Of a stretch of DNA of 64,000 nt, positions 1 to 7,919 are shown piece by piece. The notes beneath the pieces are model-generated. The model made no database searches and was not told the origin of the DNA. It saw only the letters and a program-made list of their open reading frames with translations. This DNA is from Humisphaera borealis. Lineage in GTDB: Bacteria; Planctomycetota; Phycisphaerae; Tepidisphaerales; Tepidisphaeraceae. The position numbers and the translations under genes are program-made. The stretch covers positions 6,965,954 to 7,029,953 of the forward strand of contig NZ_CP063458.1 in the NCBI RefSeq assembly GCF_015169395.1, given 5' to 3'. Positions within the stretch are counted from its first letter, which is position 1. The number at the start of each line of letters is the position of its first letter.

Positions 1-461
1 ATGTAATGGAGGGACGAGATGCCCGCTGTGATCGATCACTTGGGTTCGTTCGGCAACTGCAGAGCCGCGGCACTGCAGTTCTGCGGGGCCGGCCCGATCT
101 CGGGTTCGTTTGGCCAACAAGGCTCGCGCAGCGTACTCGCGGAGCCCCGGGCGTGTGGCCTGGATCGCAGAGCCCCGGAGTGGTCGATCTCGGGTTCGTT
201 CGGCAATCCGCGCTCGGTGATTCGGCGTTCGATTTCGGGCGTTCGATGTTCGGTCTTCGCCTTGATCCTTGGGTTCGTTCGGCCAACAAGCCGCGGGCGC
301 AGCGTACTCGCGAAGCCCCGGGTATTCCGACCCGATCTCGGGTTCGTTCGGCAGGCGAGGACGGCGACCGTAGACGGCTGAACTGGGATTGCTCCCTAAG
401 GTTAAGGTGCAGGTTCGGGTGGTTTGCCGCCTTCGGGCGGTCTCTTTAGACTGTCGCAACC
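1..461. repeat. Gene-free stretch with degenerate direct repeats
   Basis: No convincing gene is seen in this stretch. A core GGGTTCGTTCGGC occurs five times with small changes, beginning near 42, 102, 192, 271 and 340, so the spacing is irregular (60 to 90 bases). Two copies sit in a longer duplicated unit, about 112-150 and 281-321, which share GGCCAACAAG and later GCAGCGTACTCGCG followed by AGCCCCGGG. The units look like decayed tandem duplications of one non-coding segment. Open frames across it are short and lack ribosome binding sites. Confidence 0.6.
426..448 (+). terminator. Small hairpin before phosphohexomutase gene
   Basis: A six-pair stem GCCGCC / GGCGGT closes a TTCG tetraloop and is followed by TCTCTTTA. 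It could end transcription arriving from upstream or act as a leader hairpin for the gene starting at 462. The T-tract is poor, so this is a weak call. Confidence 0.3.
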
Positions 462-1856
462 ATGATCGAAAAGATATTCAAAGCCTATGACGTCCGCGCG
501 ATTTACCCCAACCCGCTCAACGAAGAGGCGGCCTGGAAGGTGGGGCATGCCACGGCCCAGTTCCTGAAGCGCAGTCGGCAGAATGTTGCCGCCGACGCCA
601 AGGTGAAGATGGAAGACACGATGTGTGTCGGCCGGGACATGCGGCCGCACTCGCCGGACCTGGCGGCCGCCCTGATCGACGGCATCCGCTCGACGGGCAT
701 GAACGTGATCGACGTCGGCATGGTCGATACGTCGTTCATCTACTTCGCGATCAACCACCTCGACTGCGTCGGCGGGATCATGACGACCGCCTCGCATAAC
801 CCGATCCAGTACAACGGGTTCAAGATCAGCGGTCCCAAGGCCAAGCCGATCGGGTCGGCGAGCGGATTGGACGACATCAAGCGCATCAGCGGCACGCTGA
901 ACCGCGTCGCCGACACCGGCTTGTCGGGCAAGGTGCAGGAGCAGGACCTGTGGAAGGCCTACCGCCAGCACGTGCTGCAGTTCCTGGACCTCAAGCGGCC
1001 GCTGAAGGTGGCGATCGACGCCAGCAACGGCATGGCGGGCAAGATGGTACCGGCCGTCTTCGGCGGCATTCCGGGTTTGGAGATCGTCCCGATCCTGTTC
1101 GAGATCACCGGTAGCTTCACCCACGACCCCAACCCGCTGGTCGAAGCAAACCTGGCGATGCTGCAGGCGAAGATGAAGGAAGTGCCGGTGGACATGGGCG
1201 CCTGTTTCGACGGCGACGCCGACCGGTGCATGTTCGTCGACGAAACCGGCAAGACGATCGGTTCGGACATGGTGACGGCGTTGATGGCCCGCGACCTGCT
1301 CGGAAAGCCGCACAACAAGGGCGCGACCATCGTTTACGACCTGCGGTCGAGCCATGTGGTGCCGGACACGATCAAGGCGTTCGGCGGAGTGCCGAAGCGC
1401 GACCGCGTCGGCCATGCGTTCATCAAGAAGACGATGGCCGAGACCAAGGCGGTTTTCGGCGGGGAGCTGTCGGGGCACATTTACTATCGCGACAACTTCT
1501 TCGCCGACTCGGCCGCGATCGCGTTTGCGCACATGTTGTCGATCGTCAGCGCCCAGCCCGAGAAGCTGAGCACGCTGATGAAGCCGTTCCATAAGTATTC
1601 GCAGAGCGGCGAGATCAACTTCCATGTCGAAGACAAGGACGGAAAAATCCGCGAGCTGGCCGAGGCGTACAAGAAAGCGCAGATCGATTACCTCGACGGC
1701 GTGACGATCGATTTCGGCGACTGGTGGTTCAACGTCCGCAAGAGCAACACCGAACCGATGCTGCGGCTGAACCTGGAATGCCCCACGGCCGCGATGATGC
1801 AGGAGAAGTTCAAGGAGCTGAAGAAGTTCCTGGGAGAGCCGGTGGAAGGGCACTGA
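462..1856 (+). CDS. Phosphomannomutase/phosphoglucomutase
   Basis: This 464-residue protein belongs to the alpha-D-phosphohexomutase superfamily, which moves phosphate between C6 and C1 of mannose or glucose phosphates in the cytoplasm and supplies sugar nucleotides for polysaccharide and lipid glycosylation. The four family signatures are visible in order: the phosphoserine loop TTASHNP with Ser111, the magnesium loop DGDADR at about 250-255, the sugar-specificity loop GGELSGH at about 333-339, and the phosphate-binding loop RKSNTEPMLR near 428. Length is normal for the ManB/AlgC group. The start MIEKIF aligns with family N-termini. It is followed by a palindromic repeat and stands alone. 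Which hexose is preferred cannot be told from the sequence. Confidence 0.93.
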   Translation: MIEKIFKAYDVRAIYPNPLNEEAAWKVGHATAQFLKRSRQNVAADAKVKMEDTMCVGRDMRPHSPDLAAALIDGIRSTGMNVIDVGMVDTSFIYFAINHLDCVGGIMTTASHNPIQYNGFKISGPKAKPIGSASGLDDIKRISGTLNRVADTGLSGKVQEQDLWKAYRQHVLQFLDLKRPLKVAIDASNGMAGKMVPAVFGGIPGLEIVPILFEITGSFTHDPNPLVEANLAMLQAKMKEVPVDMGACFDGDADRCMFVDETGKTIGSDMVTALMARDLLGKPHNKGATIVYDLRSSHVVPDTIKAFGGVPKRDRVGHAFIKKTMAETKAVFGGELSGHIYYRDNFFADSAAIAFAHMLSIVSAQPEKLSTLMKPFHKYSQSGEINFHVEDKDGKIRELAEAYKKAQIDYLDGVTIDFGDWWFNVRKSNTEPMLRLNLECPTAAMMQEKFKELKKFLGEPVEGH

Positions 1857-1882
1857 TTACTGCTGAGTGCCGAGTACTGAGT

Positions 1883-2069
1883 CTTGCTCCCTCTCCCCTG
1901 TACCGGGGGAGAGGGCTGGGGTGAGGGGCCGAACGTCCGGGGTCGTTGTCGGCGGGAGATGCTGCCTCGGTTTGCCTTGCCGCGGGGTGCCTCTATGGTT
2001 AGTCACGACGCCTGATGTCCGGCCCCTCACCCCGACCCTCTCCCCCGAGTACAGGGGAGAGGGAGCAAG
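1883..2069. repeat. Long palindromic repeat (family A, copy 1)
   Basis: Two arms of about 58 bases, 1883-1943 and 2011-2069, are near-perfect reverse complements. Each contains CTTGCTCCCTCTCCCC and GGGGTGAGGGGCC. The right arm ends directly at the ATG at 2070, so its GGGAG lies where a ribosome binding site for that codon would be. A similar C/G-rich element lies at 38661-38846. The element looks like a MITE-like or REP-like palindrome. Confidence 0.8.
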
Positions 2070-2960
2070 ATGGAGATTGCTATGAAGGTTCACCCGCGCC
2101 TGTTTGCTGCGTTGTTGTCCGCTCTGCTGCTGGTGCCATTGGCTCGCGCGGAGGAGGCCAAATCCGCGCCGCCGGCGGGAGTGCGGGTGTTTTCGGCCGG
2201 GCACAGCTTCCACATGCCGATCGTCAATCCGCTGGCGGAGATGGCCAAGGCGGCGGGGATCGACCACAAGATCGCCGGTTCGCAGAGCATTGGCGGGTCA
2301 ACCGTCACCAAGCACTGGGAACTGCCGGATGACAAAAACAAAGCCAAGAAGGCGTTACTGGCCGGCGAGGTCGACGTGCTGACGCTGTCGCCGTACATCT
2401 CGATTCCCGACCCGGCGATCGACAAGTTCACGGCGTTGCTGTTGGAGCACAACCCGGCGGGGCGGGTGCTGCTGCAGGCGTCGTGGATGCCCCGCGACGG
2501 CTCGATCATGCTCAGTTTCAAGAACGCCGCCCGCGACGCGACCCAGCCAGACATGCTCCGCGGGATGTTCAAGTCCTACGACCAGAAACTTCACGAGCAG
2601 GCGACGGCGATCAACGCCCTGTACGCCGAGAAGGCCAAGCGGCAGATCGCCTTCATCGTGCCGGTCAACGAGGCGGTGACGATCCTGCGCGAGAAGGTGG
2701 TCAAGGGAGAGGTGCCGGGGATCAGCAGGCAGTCGGAACTGTTCCGAGACGACCTGGGGCACGGCAAGGAAGCGATCTATCTTCTGAACGCCTACTGCCA
2801 CTACGCAGTGATCTACGGCAAGAGCCCCGTCGGCCTGCCGACGCCGACGGCGTTCCAGAAGGCCAACCTGGGAGACAACACCGACAAGGTGAACAAGCTG
2901 TTACAGGAGATCGCGTGGCAGGCGGTCATCGCCGAGCCGATGAGTGGCGTGAAGAAATAG
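2070..2960 (+). CDS. Secreted protein, possible SGNH-hydrolase-like fold
   Basis: The product has 296 residues from the first ATG, or 292 from the ATG at 2082. The second start has GGAG six bases ahead and gives a cleaner signal peptide, MKVHPRLFAALLSALLLVPL, with likely cleavage after ALARA-type residues. The mature protein begins with VRVFSAGHSFH, where the serine in a small-residue context resembles block I of SGNH/GDSL hydrolases, and NAYCHYAVIYG further on is compatible with such a fold. No complete catalytic triad can be assigned by eye, so no reaction is claimed. A palindromic repeat abuts its 5' end, so its native promoter may lie in or beyond that repeat. Confidence 0.65.
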   Translation: MEIAMKVHPRLFAALLSALLLVPLARAEEAKSAPPAGVRVFSAGHSFHMPIVNPLAEMAKAAGIDHKIAGSQSIGGSTVTKHWELPDDKNKAKKALLAGEVDVLTLSPYISIPDPAIDKFTALLLEHNPAGRVLLQASWMPRDGSIMLSFKNAARDATQPDMLRGMFKSYDQKLHEQATAINALYAEKAKRQIAFIVPVNEAVTILREKVVKGEVPGISRQSELFRDDLGHGKEAIYLLNAYCHYAVIYGKSPVGLPTPTAFQKANLGDNTDKVNKLLQEIAWQAVIAEPMSGVKK

Positions 2961-2978
2961 TCCCGGTGGCCCCGGATG

Positions 2979-3118
2979 TCATCCCGAGGTACGCCAAAGG
3001 ACCTTGTGTCCCAACCGTAAAGCCATCGAATGTGGTAACCCGGTCGATGGATCGACGGCGTTCGATTCACTTACGCTTCGGATACCAGGTCCTTCGGAGT
3101 ACCTAAGTATGACAATAT
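2979..3118. repeat. Imperfect long palindrome (family G)
   Basis: The left arm (about 2979-3012) carries TCATCCCGAGGTACGCC and AAGGACC. The right arm (about 3084-3118) reads the same on the other strand with AGGTACTCCGAAGGACCTGG. The centre also shows self-complementarity around ATCGAACGCCGTCGATCCATCGACC. It sits between two convergent genes and may fold into a long hairpin in either transcript. Confidence 0.65.
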
Positions 3119-3160
3119 TCCGTACCCGGTGCTGTTCAGTAATCAGCGCTTTGGAAGCGT

Positions 3161-3490
3161 TCACCCGATTTGAACCAGCGTCAACCCCATGGTGACGTTG
3201 TCGGCGAACTTGAAGACCTTATCGAGGCCGGTGACGAGGAACGCGCCCCAGATCTGGGTGTTGACCGAGCACAGGACCAAGCGCTGCTCCTTGGTGACAC
3301 AGGCCTTACGGACTTGCAGAAGCTTGGCGATGTTCGAGCTGTTGATGTAGTGGACGCCGGCGAAGTCGAGAACGACGTCGACGTCATTGGTTTCCAGCTG
3401 CGTGAGCAGGGCGTCCAGATCTTCGCTGAACTGCGGGTCGTCGCCGAGACGGACCACGACGACGGTCTCTGACCAGTTCTCCACCGGCAT
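3161..3490 (-). CDS. STAS-domain protein (anti-sigma factor antagonist type)
   Basis: The 109-residue product is one STAS domain. The start at 3490 is chosen because GAGGGAG lies just upstream and MPVENWSETVVVVRLG matches the first strand of the fold; longer frames upstream are not STAS-like. The core VVLDFAGVHYINSSNIAKLL carries the serine pair (NSS) at the site that is reversibly phosphorylated in SpoIIAA/RsbV proteins, which release sigma factors by binding their anti-sigma kinase. The partner kinase is not adjacent. Three other STAS proteins occur in this window (45421, 54189, 54779), which suggests a sizeable partner-switching network. Confidence 0.82.
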   Translation of the reverse strand: MPVENWSETVVVVRLGDDPQFSEDLDALLTQLETNDVDVVLDFAGVHYINSSNIAKLLQVRKACVTKEQRLVLCSVNTQIWGAFLVTGLDKVFKFADNVTMGLTLVQIG

Positions 3491-3691
3491 GGGCACTCCC
3501 TCTGTCGGGCAGGTCTGGGTCGCGAACGGCGACGAAGACGGCCGGACTTGTTGCGCCTGATAACCGTAACGGCTTGCGTCCCAGATGGCAACGGTTGGAA
3601 GCGGTGTACGGGTAGATATGAGCGGATGGGCAAGGCGAACGCATGTTGCGAGCCGCGACCGCAAGGGGGTGCGACCGCTAATCAGGGACCG

Positions 3692-4711
3692 TCACTTGGT
3701 CCGGATCAGGTCGTCGTCCCGGATGCGCAGCCGTTGGCGAGCGGCGGCGACGTCGTCCAGGAAACGCAGGCCGTCGTTGTAGTAGCCGGCGGTCGGCTCG
3801 ACGGAAGGCTCGTGCTGACGCCACCAGGCATTGAACCGCCGCATGAGGGCTTCGCGGAAGTACTTGCTGACCATCGACGCCATCGCCACGGGCAGGCACT
3901 GGGCCTCGGCCTTCTCGGCGAAGAGGATGGTCGCGGTGTGGCCGTTGCGATGCAGCCGGTATTCGCTGCGGCCGTCGACTTCTTCGACGATCTCCAGCGA
4001 CCAGTCCTCGAAGCTGGTGCGGAGGAGATGTCCGTAGCTCGATCGGCCGCCCTGGCGGTCGCAGAAGACGTAGAGGTTCTGCTCGCCGTAGGTGCGGAGG
4101 AGGAAATCGAGATGCGTCGCCGCCTGGGTGAAAAGGACCGACGCCTTGTTGCGGGTCGCCGCGAGCATGCGGTTGTAGGGCCGCTCGCTGACGATTCGCG
4201 CCGCCAGGTGCACGCACCGCGACTGCTTGGCGGCCATCTCGGCGGTGAGCGACTTGGCGAACAGGCGGATCGGCAAGCCGTCCTGCTCGCAGGGGAAGGG
4301 CTCATCGGCGGCAGGGGTGTACCAGGGGTGCTCGGCGAGTTCACGGGTGGCGTGCGGTGCCAGCCGGGCGACCAGGCCGTCGAGTGTGTCGGGCATCTGG
4401 CCCATCGCCGCGACGGTGGCCAGCACGGAACGTTCGAGTTCCTTGAGCCCGACCGACGGCGAGTAGACCTGTTTGCTGTCGTTGATGTGAAGCTTTTTGC
4501 CGGTCTTGGAGCGGTGCCGGCTGACGTACTTCTTGAGACGCGTCCAGACGCAGGGAAGCGTCGTCACGACATCGGCAACGGCGATGCCGCCGTCGGCGGC
4601 GTCGGTGGTCGGGGCGGTGTCCGACTCGCCGATGTCGAAGGCGCAGCATCCGACGACCAACGGGCCCAGGAGCGGGCCGTACCCAGCTTCATCGATACCG
4701 GCGACGATCAT
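3692..4711 (-). CDS. Divergent ribonuclease HII-like protein
   Basis: The N-terminus MIVAGIDEAGYGPLLGPLVV resembles the RNase HII signature AGxDEAGRGPLxGPVV, including the aspartate and glutamate of the active site. Later, LPVAMASMVSKYFREALM matches the family's AAASIxAKxxRD block. At 339 residues it is longer than usual RNase HII (about 200-230) because of inserts in the middle. The arginine of the GRG motif, which reads the RNA-DNA junction in RNase HII, is tyrosine here. It may cleave a different hybrid or have another role. The ATG at 4711 was preferred over a TTG six codons earlier. It is transcribed divergently from the LOG-family gene. Confidence 0.7.
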   Translation of the reverse strand: MIVAGIDEAGYGPLLGPLVVGCCAFDIGESDTAPTTDAADGGIAVADVVTTLPCVWTRLKKYVSRHRSKTGKKLHINDSKQVYSPSVGLKELERSVLATVAAMGQMPDTLDGLVARLAPHATRELAEHPWYTPAADEPFPCEQDGLPIRLFAKSLTAEMAAKQSRCVHLAARIVSERPYNRMLAATRNKASVLFTQAATHLDFLLRTYGEQNLYVFCDRQGGRSSYGHLLRTSFEDWSLEIVEEVDGRSEYRLHRNGHTATILFAEKAEAQCLPVAMASMVSKYFREALMRRFNAWWRQHEPSVEPTAGYYNDGLRFLDDVAAARQRLRIRDDDLIRTK

Positions 4712-4869
4712 CGCCGCAGGGTAACCCAAGGGCGATTCCGAGTCGCGAAGAGCGCGGATTGGCGACAGTCGGGATCGGCGTGACGGAGCGATGCCTGCGT
4801 CATTGACTTACCGCTGTTGCGGACGCGGCCGCTTGCAGTGTGTACAATCCCGCCCCACGGATACAACGC

Positions 4870-5967
4870 ATGAAAGAAACCGACATCATCGACAACAACC
4901 TGGAACAGTCCCAGGAAAGTACGCAGGCGCCGAACGTCTGTTCCCTCGACCAGCTGACAGAGATTCACGAAGCCGGCAACGCTCTGGTGTCTGTTCTGCG
5001 CAACGTCGCCGACGGCGACCTCGTCGGGGAGATCGTCGCCAACGCACTCAAACTGCTGCGCGACCAGACCAACCGCGGCGACCTGAAGCTGATCGACAAG
5101 GCGTTCAAGGAACTCCGTTACGGGTTGAAGATCTTCGCGCCATACCGCGACGTGCGGAAGGTGAGCATCTTCGGCTCGGCCCGCACGCCTGAGACGGCGC
5201 CGGACTATCAGTCGGCCGTCGAGTTCGGCCGGAAGATGGCCGACGCCGGCTGGATGGTCATCACCGGTGCCGGCGGGGGCATCATGGCGGCGGGGCACGG
5301 CGGGGCGGGGCCCGATCCGTCCTTCGGACTGGCGATCCGCCTGCCGTTCGAGCAGAAGACCAACGAGTTCATCGAAGGCAACCCCAAGCTCATCACGTTC
5401 AAGTACTTCTTCACTCGCAAGCTGATGTTCGTGCGGTCGAGCCATGCGATCGTCTGTTACCCCGGCGGATTTGGGACGATGGACGAAGGGTTCGAAGTGC
5501 TCACGCTGGTGCAGACCGGCAAGAGCGTGCCGATTCCGATCGTTTTTGTGGACGCCCCCGGCCACGATTTCTGGCAGGGCTGGCAGCACTACGTGACGAA
5601 CCACCTGCTGGCGCGAAAGCTCATCAGCCCGGCCGACCTGAGCCTGTACAAGATTACCGATGATGTAGACACCGCCGTCGCCGAGGTTCGGCACTTCTAC
5701 AGCAACTATCACAGCCTGCGGTACCACCGAGACGACGTGATCTTCCGCCTGCATCGAAAGCCGACCGCCGCCCAACTGGCGGAGATCAACGAGAAGTTCG
5801 GCGAGATCAAGGTCAAGGGCGAGTTCCGGGCGACGGATTCGGCGTTGCCGGTCGAGGTGGACGAGCCGGCGCTGGAGGCGATGCCCCGGCTTGTGTTCGC
5901 GTTCAACCGCCGCGACCACGGCCGGCTGCGGCAGTTGATCGATTTCCTGAATGATTTGCCGGCGTAG
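4870..5967 (+). CDS. LOG-family Rossmann-fold protein (TIGR00730-like)
   Basis: The 365-residue protein contains the LOG/lysine-decarboxylase-like Rossmann domain in its central part: VSIFGSARTPE, then GWMVITGAGGGIMAAGH, and the hallmark CYPGGFGTMDEGFEV. Members of this family hydrolyse nucleoside monophosphates such as cytokinin ribotides (LOG) or AMP-type nucleotides. The N-terminal 80 residues and C-terminal 120 residues are extra to the minimal fold. The C-terminal part (LRYHRDDVIFRLHR) is typical of the longer bacterial versions. The start MKETDI is taken; an ATG 30 bases upstream is possible, but TACAAT at 4843 may be a -10 box, which favours the later start. The substrate is not known. 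Confidence 0.82.
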   Translation: MKETDIIDNNLEQSQESTQAPNVCSLDQLTEIHEAGNALVSVLRNVADGDLVGEIVANALKLLRDQTNRGDLKLIDKAFKELRYGLKIFAPYRDVRKVSIFGSARTPETAPDYQSAVEFGRKMADAGWMVITGAGGGIMAAGHGGAGPDPSFGLAIRLPFEQKTNEFIEGNPKLITFKYFFTRKLMFVRSSHAIVCYPGGFGTMDEGFEVLTLVQTGKSVPIPIVFVDAPGHDFWQGWQHYVTNHLLARKLISPADLSLYKITDDVDTAVAEVRHFYSNYHSLRYHRDDVIFRLHRKPTAAQLAEINEKFGEIKVKGEFRATDSALPVEVDEPALEAMPRLVFAFNRRDHGRLRQLIDFLNDLPA

Positions 5968-5991
5968 CCGACCCGTTCAGGATGACCCTGG

Positions 5992-7506
5992 CTAGCTCAT
6001 GGCCCTGGCTTCTTCGAAGAAGAGGCGGACGGCCTTGAGGGCGTCGTCGTAGTAGATCAGGTTGATGTGGTCGGCACTCGGGCCGGAGGGTGCCAGTGGG
6101 CGTTGGACGCCGGTCTCGTCGACGGTGTACTTCGCGTTGCTTCGGATGACGTAGCGGTTTTCGGCGTCGAGTTCGCCGACCCACAGCCGAACCTTGGGCA
6201 GTTGCGCCCGTTCGAATAGCCGCACTCCGGTCTCGAACGGAATGAGATGGTCGCCTCGTCCGTGGACGACCATGATGGGCCTGGGTGCCAGGCGGTCCGT
6301 TGCGCGCGAGGGCGAGAAGGCCTGAAGGTCGGTGCCCACATGGGCGCTGGCGAGCGGGACACCAATGTTCCGGGCCAGCCATCCGAGTGGCGAGATGAGG
6401 TAGTTGTCGGTGATGTCGTCGGCGAGAGACGCGAAGTCTGCGTAGGTGCTGAAGACGGAAACGGCGTCGATGGCGCGGCCTTCGGCAGAGTCGTCGCCGG
6501 CGGCGGCGAGAAGGGCCGCACCGCCCATGCTGACGCCGAGGCCGACGATCCGTTGGGCTTCGTCCGGCCGGTGAAGCCTGAGCCATCGGACGGCGCCGAG
6601 CACGTCGAACCGCTCGCGGTCGCCGAAGCTGCAGAGCTGTCCGCCGCTGCTGCCATGAGCGCGGAAGTCGAACGCGAGCACGTTGTAGCCGTTGACGACC
6701 AGATCGCGGGCCAGGGCCAGCTGGTTGCTCTTGCTGGAGCCCAGCCCGTGGCAGATGACGACCGTCTTTCGGCCCCAGTCATCGGGCCTCGAAGTTGCCC
6801 TGGCGGTTGCCGGCGGCGTGGAGCGACGCGAGGCGGGGTTCGGCCCGGTCGGAGGCGGTGGAAGTGCGGGAATCCACCAGCCGGCCAGTGTGGTGCCGTC
6901 GGTGGCTTCAAAGGAGACGTCGACGAAAGGCGTACCGAGCTGCTGCAGGGGCGTTTGGCCGCCGACCACTTTCGGCCGGTAGATCATGCCGAGCGACATG
7001 ACGTAGGGCAGGCCGATCGCGAACAGGAGCACCACGCGCGTGAGCGTCGCCCCCGCCAGCCGGGCCGCCCAGCCGATTCCCCTGGCTGGCGGAGCCGGTC
7101 GCCGGGGGTGCTGGTAGTCGATGTGGGCCTCGGTGCCGGCGGCGTCGACAGGCGGTCCATTGCGGTGTCGTAAAGTGGGTCGCCCGGCGGACTGACTGAT
7201 GTGGACGAAGAAGGCGCGTTCGGCAGCCTCCTTCAGGAACCAACTCAGCGCCTTGAGCAGAACCAGCACGCCCGTTAGCAGATACGCGGTGAGCAGAATT
7301 TGCCCGGCGGTCGCCTCGGCGCTCAGGCCGCGGGCGTAGAACAGGCAGATCGCCAGCGAGATGAGCAACGCCGAAACCAGGCTGAGGCCGAATGCTACGA
7401 CCGGTTTAAAGTTCCGCCGCCTTCGGGCGAATACAACCGCGACCACCCCACCGACCAGCGGGAGCGCGACGTAGAGGCCGGCGAGCAGGTGATCTTGAGT
7501 GGGCAT
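5992..7506 (-). CDS. Membrane-anchored alpha/beta hydrolase
   Basis: This 504-residue protein starts with MPTQDHLLAG and has three or four N-terminal membrane segments (about residues 8-25, 37-55, 68-86 and 135-153). The soluble hydrolase domain follows. The oxyanion region VVICHGLGSSKSN, the nucleophile elbow GLGVSMGGAALL, the acid VHGRGDHLIPF and the terminal SADHINLIYY give a complete Ser-Asp-His set. This is the layout of membrane-bound serine hydrolases related to YqkD/BAAT-type proteins. The substrate is unknown. A proline-rich linker near residue 225 is likely unstructured. The coding region is divergent from ispG, with 413 bases between them. Confidence 0.8.
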   Translation of the reverse strand: MPTQDHLLAGLYVALPLVGGVVAVVFARRRRNFKPVVAFGLSLVSALLISLAICLFYARGLSAEATAGQILLTAYLLTGVLVLLKALSWFLKEAAERAFFVHISQSAGRPTLRHRNGPPVDAAGTEAHIDYQHPRRPAPPARGIGWAARLAGATLTRVVLLFAIGLPYVMSLGMIYRPKVVGGQTPLQQLGTPFVDVSFEATDGTTLAGWWIPALPPPPTGPNPASRRSTPPATARATSRPDDWGRKTVVICHGLGSSKSNQLALARDLVVNGYNVLAFDFRAHGSSGGQLCSFGDRERFDVLGAVRWLRLHRPDEAQRIVGLGVSMGGAALLAAAGDDSAEGRAIDAVSVFSTYADFASLADDITDNYLISPLGWLARNIGVPLASAHVGTDLQAFSPSRATDRLAPRPIMVVHGRGDHLIPFETGVRLFERAQLPKVRLWVGELDAENRYVIRSNAKYTVDETGVQRPLAPSGPSADHINLIYYDDALKAVRLFFEEARAMS

Positions 7507-7641
7507 GAAAAGACACGGAGAGTGGCCTGGCGAGATGTCGCCTCGGGAATTGTAACGTCGGGCATCCGATGTTGCGCGACAAACCACTGCCGCAGGATCG
7601 CAAAAAGCGGTCGGACTGAGGGGCAAAACGACCTGAGCGCA

Positions 7642-7681
7642 GAAAAAAGGTGGCGTGGACCTCTCGGGATTCCACGCCACC
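7642..7681 (-). terminator. Intrinsic terminator on minus strand without a matching gene
   Basis: Read on the minus strand, GGTGGCGTGGA and TCCACGCCACC form an eleven-pair stem with a ten-base loop, followed directly by TTTTTTCTGC. This is a strong rho-independent terminator shape. No minus-strand protein gene ends just upstream of it. It would stop RNA starting between ispG and this point, so a small RNA is possible. Confidence 0.6.
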
Positions 7682-7797
7682 CAGGGAAGGAGGCTCGTTA
7701 ACGCTCAATGATACGCCTGCCAAACCCTTCAAGTTCTACGTTCGATCGAATTTTTGGCACCCCAAGTGTCAAAGGCGGAAGGGGAGAATGGTGGGAT

Positions 7798-7827
7798 TTG
7801 TCGACTGTGAAGGGGCTAACGTTATAG
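7798..7827 (+). promoter_or_regulatory. Possible ispG promoter
   Basis: TTGTCG at 7798-7803 and TTATAG at 7822-7827 are 18 bases apart and resemble -35 and -10 boxes. The start codon of ispG follows 93 bases later. Only a sequence match; weak. Confidence 0.35.
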
Positions 7828-7919
7828 CCCTCACCGTTTGCTTCCCCCGTGCCACCTACTTACGATCCATTCATGTCGGTGGCACCATGGTTTCACTGCC
7901 GACGACAAGGAAACACCGC

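Larger units (their letters stand above)
7507..7919. other. Divergent intergenic region with hairpins
   Basis: No gene is seen in these 413 bases. They contain a hairpin with a T-tract on the minus strand (see 7642-7681), a palindrome GGGCT...AGCCC around 7815-7830, and a GTGCCACC / GGTGGCAC stem-loop at about 7850-7884, just ahead of ispG. The last could form in the ispG leader. The alpha/beta hydrolase promoter must also lie here but is not obvious. Confidence 0.5.

Noticed and set aside
402-1853. Long minus-strand open frame across the phosphohexomutase gene
   Set aside because: It is antisense to a clear enzyme gene, rich in Arg, His and Val as expected from the GC-rich opposite strand, and shows no family motif.
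3548-4783. Long plus-strand open frame across the RNase HII-like gene
   Set aside because: Antisense to a protein with recognisable motifs; its product is low in pattern and high in Arg/Gly.
7640-7800. SRP RNA or 6S RNA as the product of the orphan terminator region
   Set aside because: The expected conserved cores (GGAAG tetraloop region of SRP RNA, open central bubble of 6S) were not seen, so only an unnamed small RNA is suggested.
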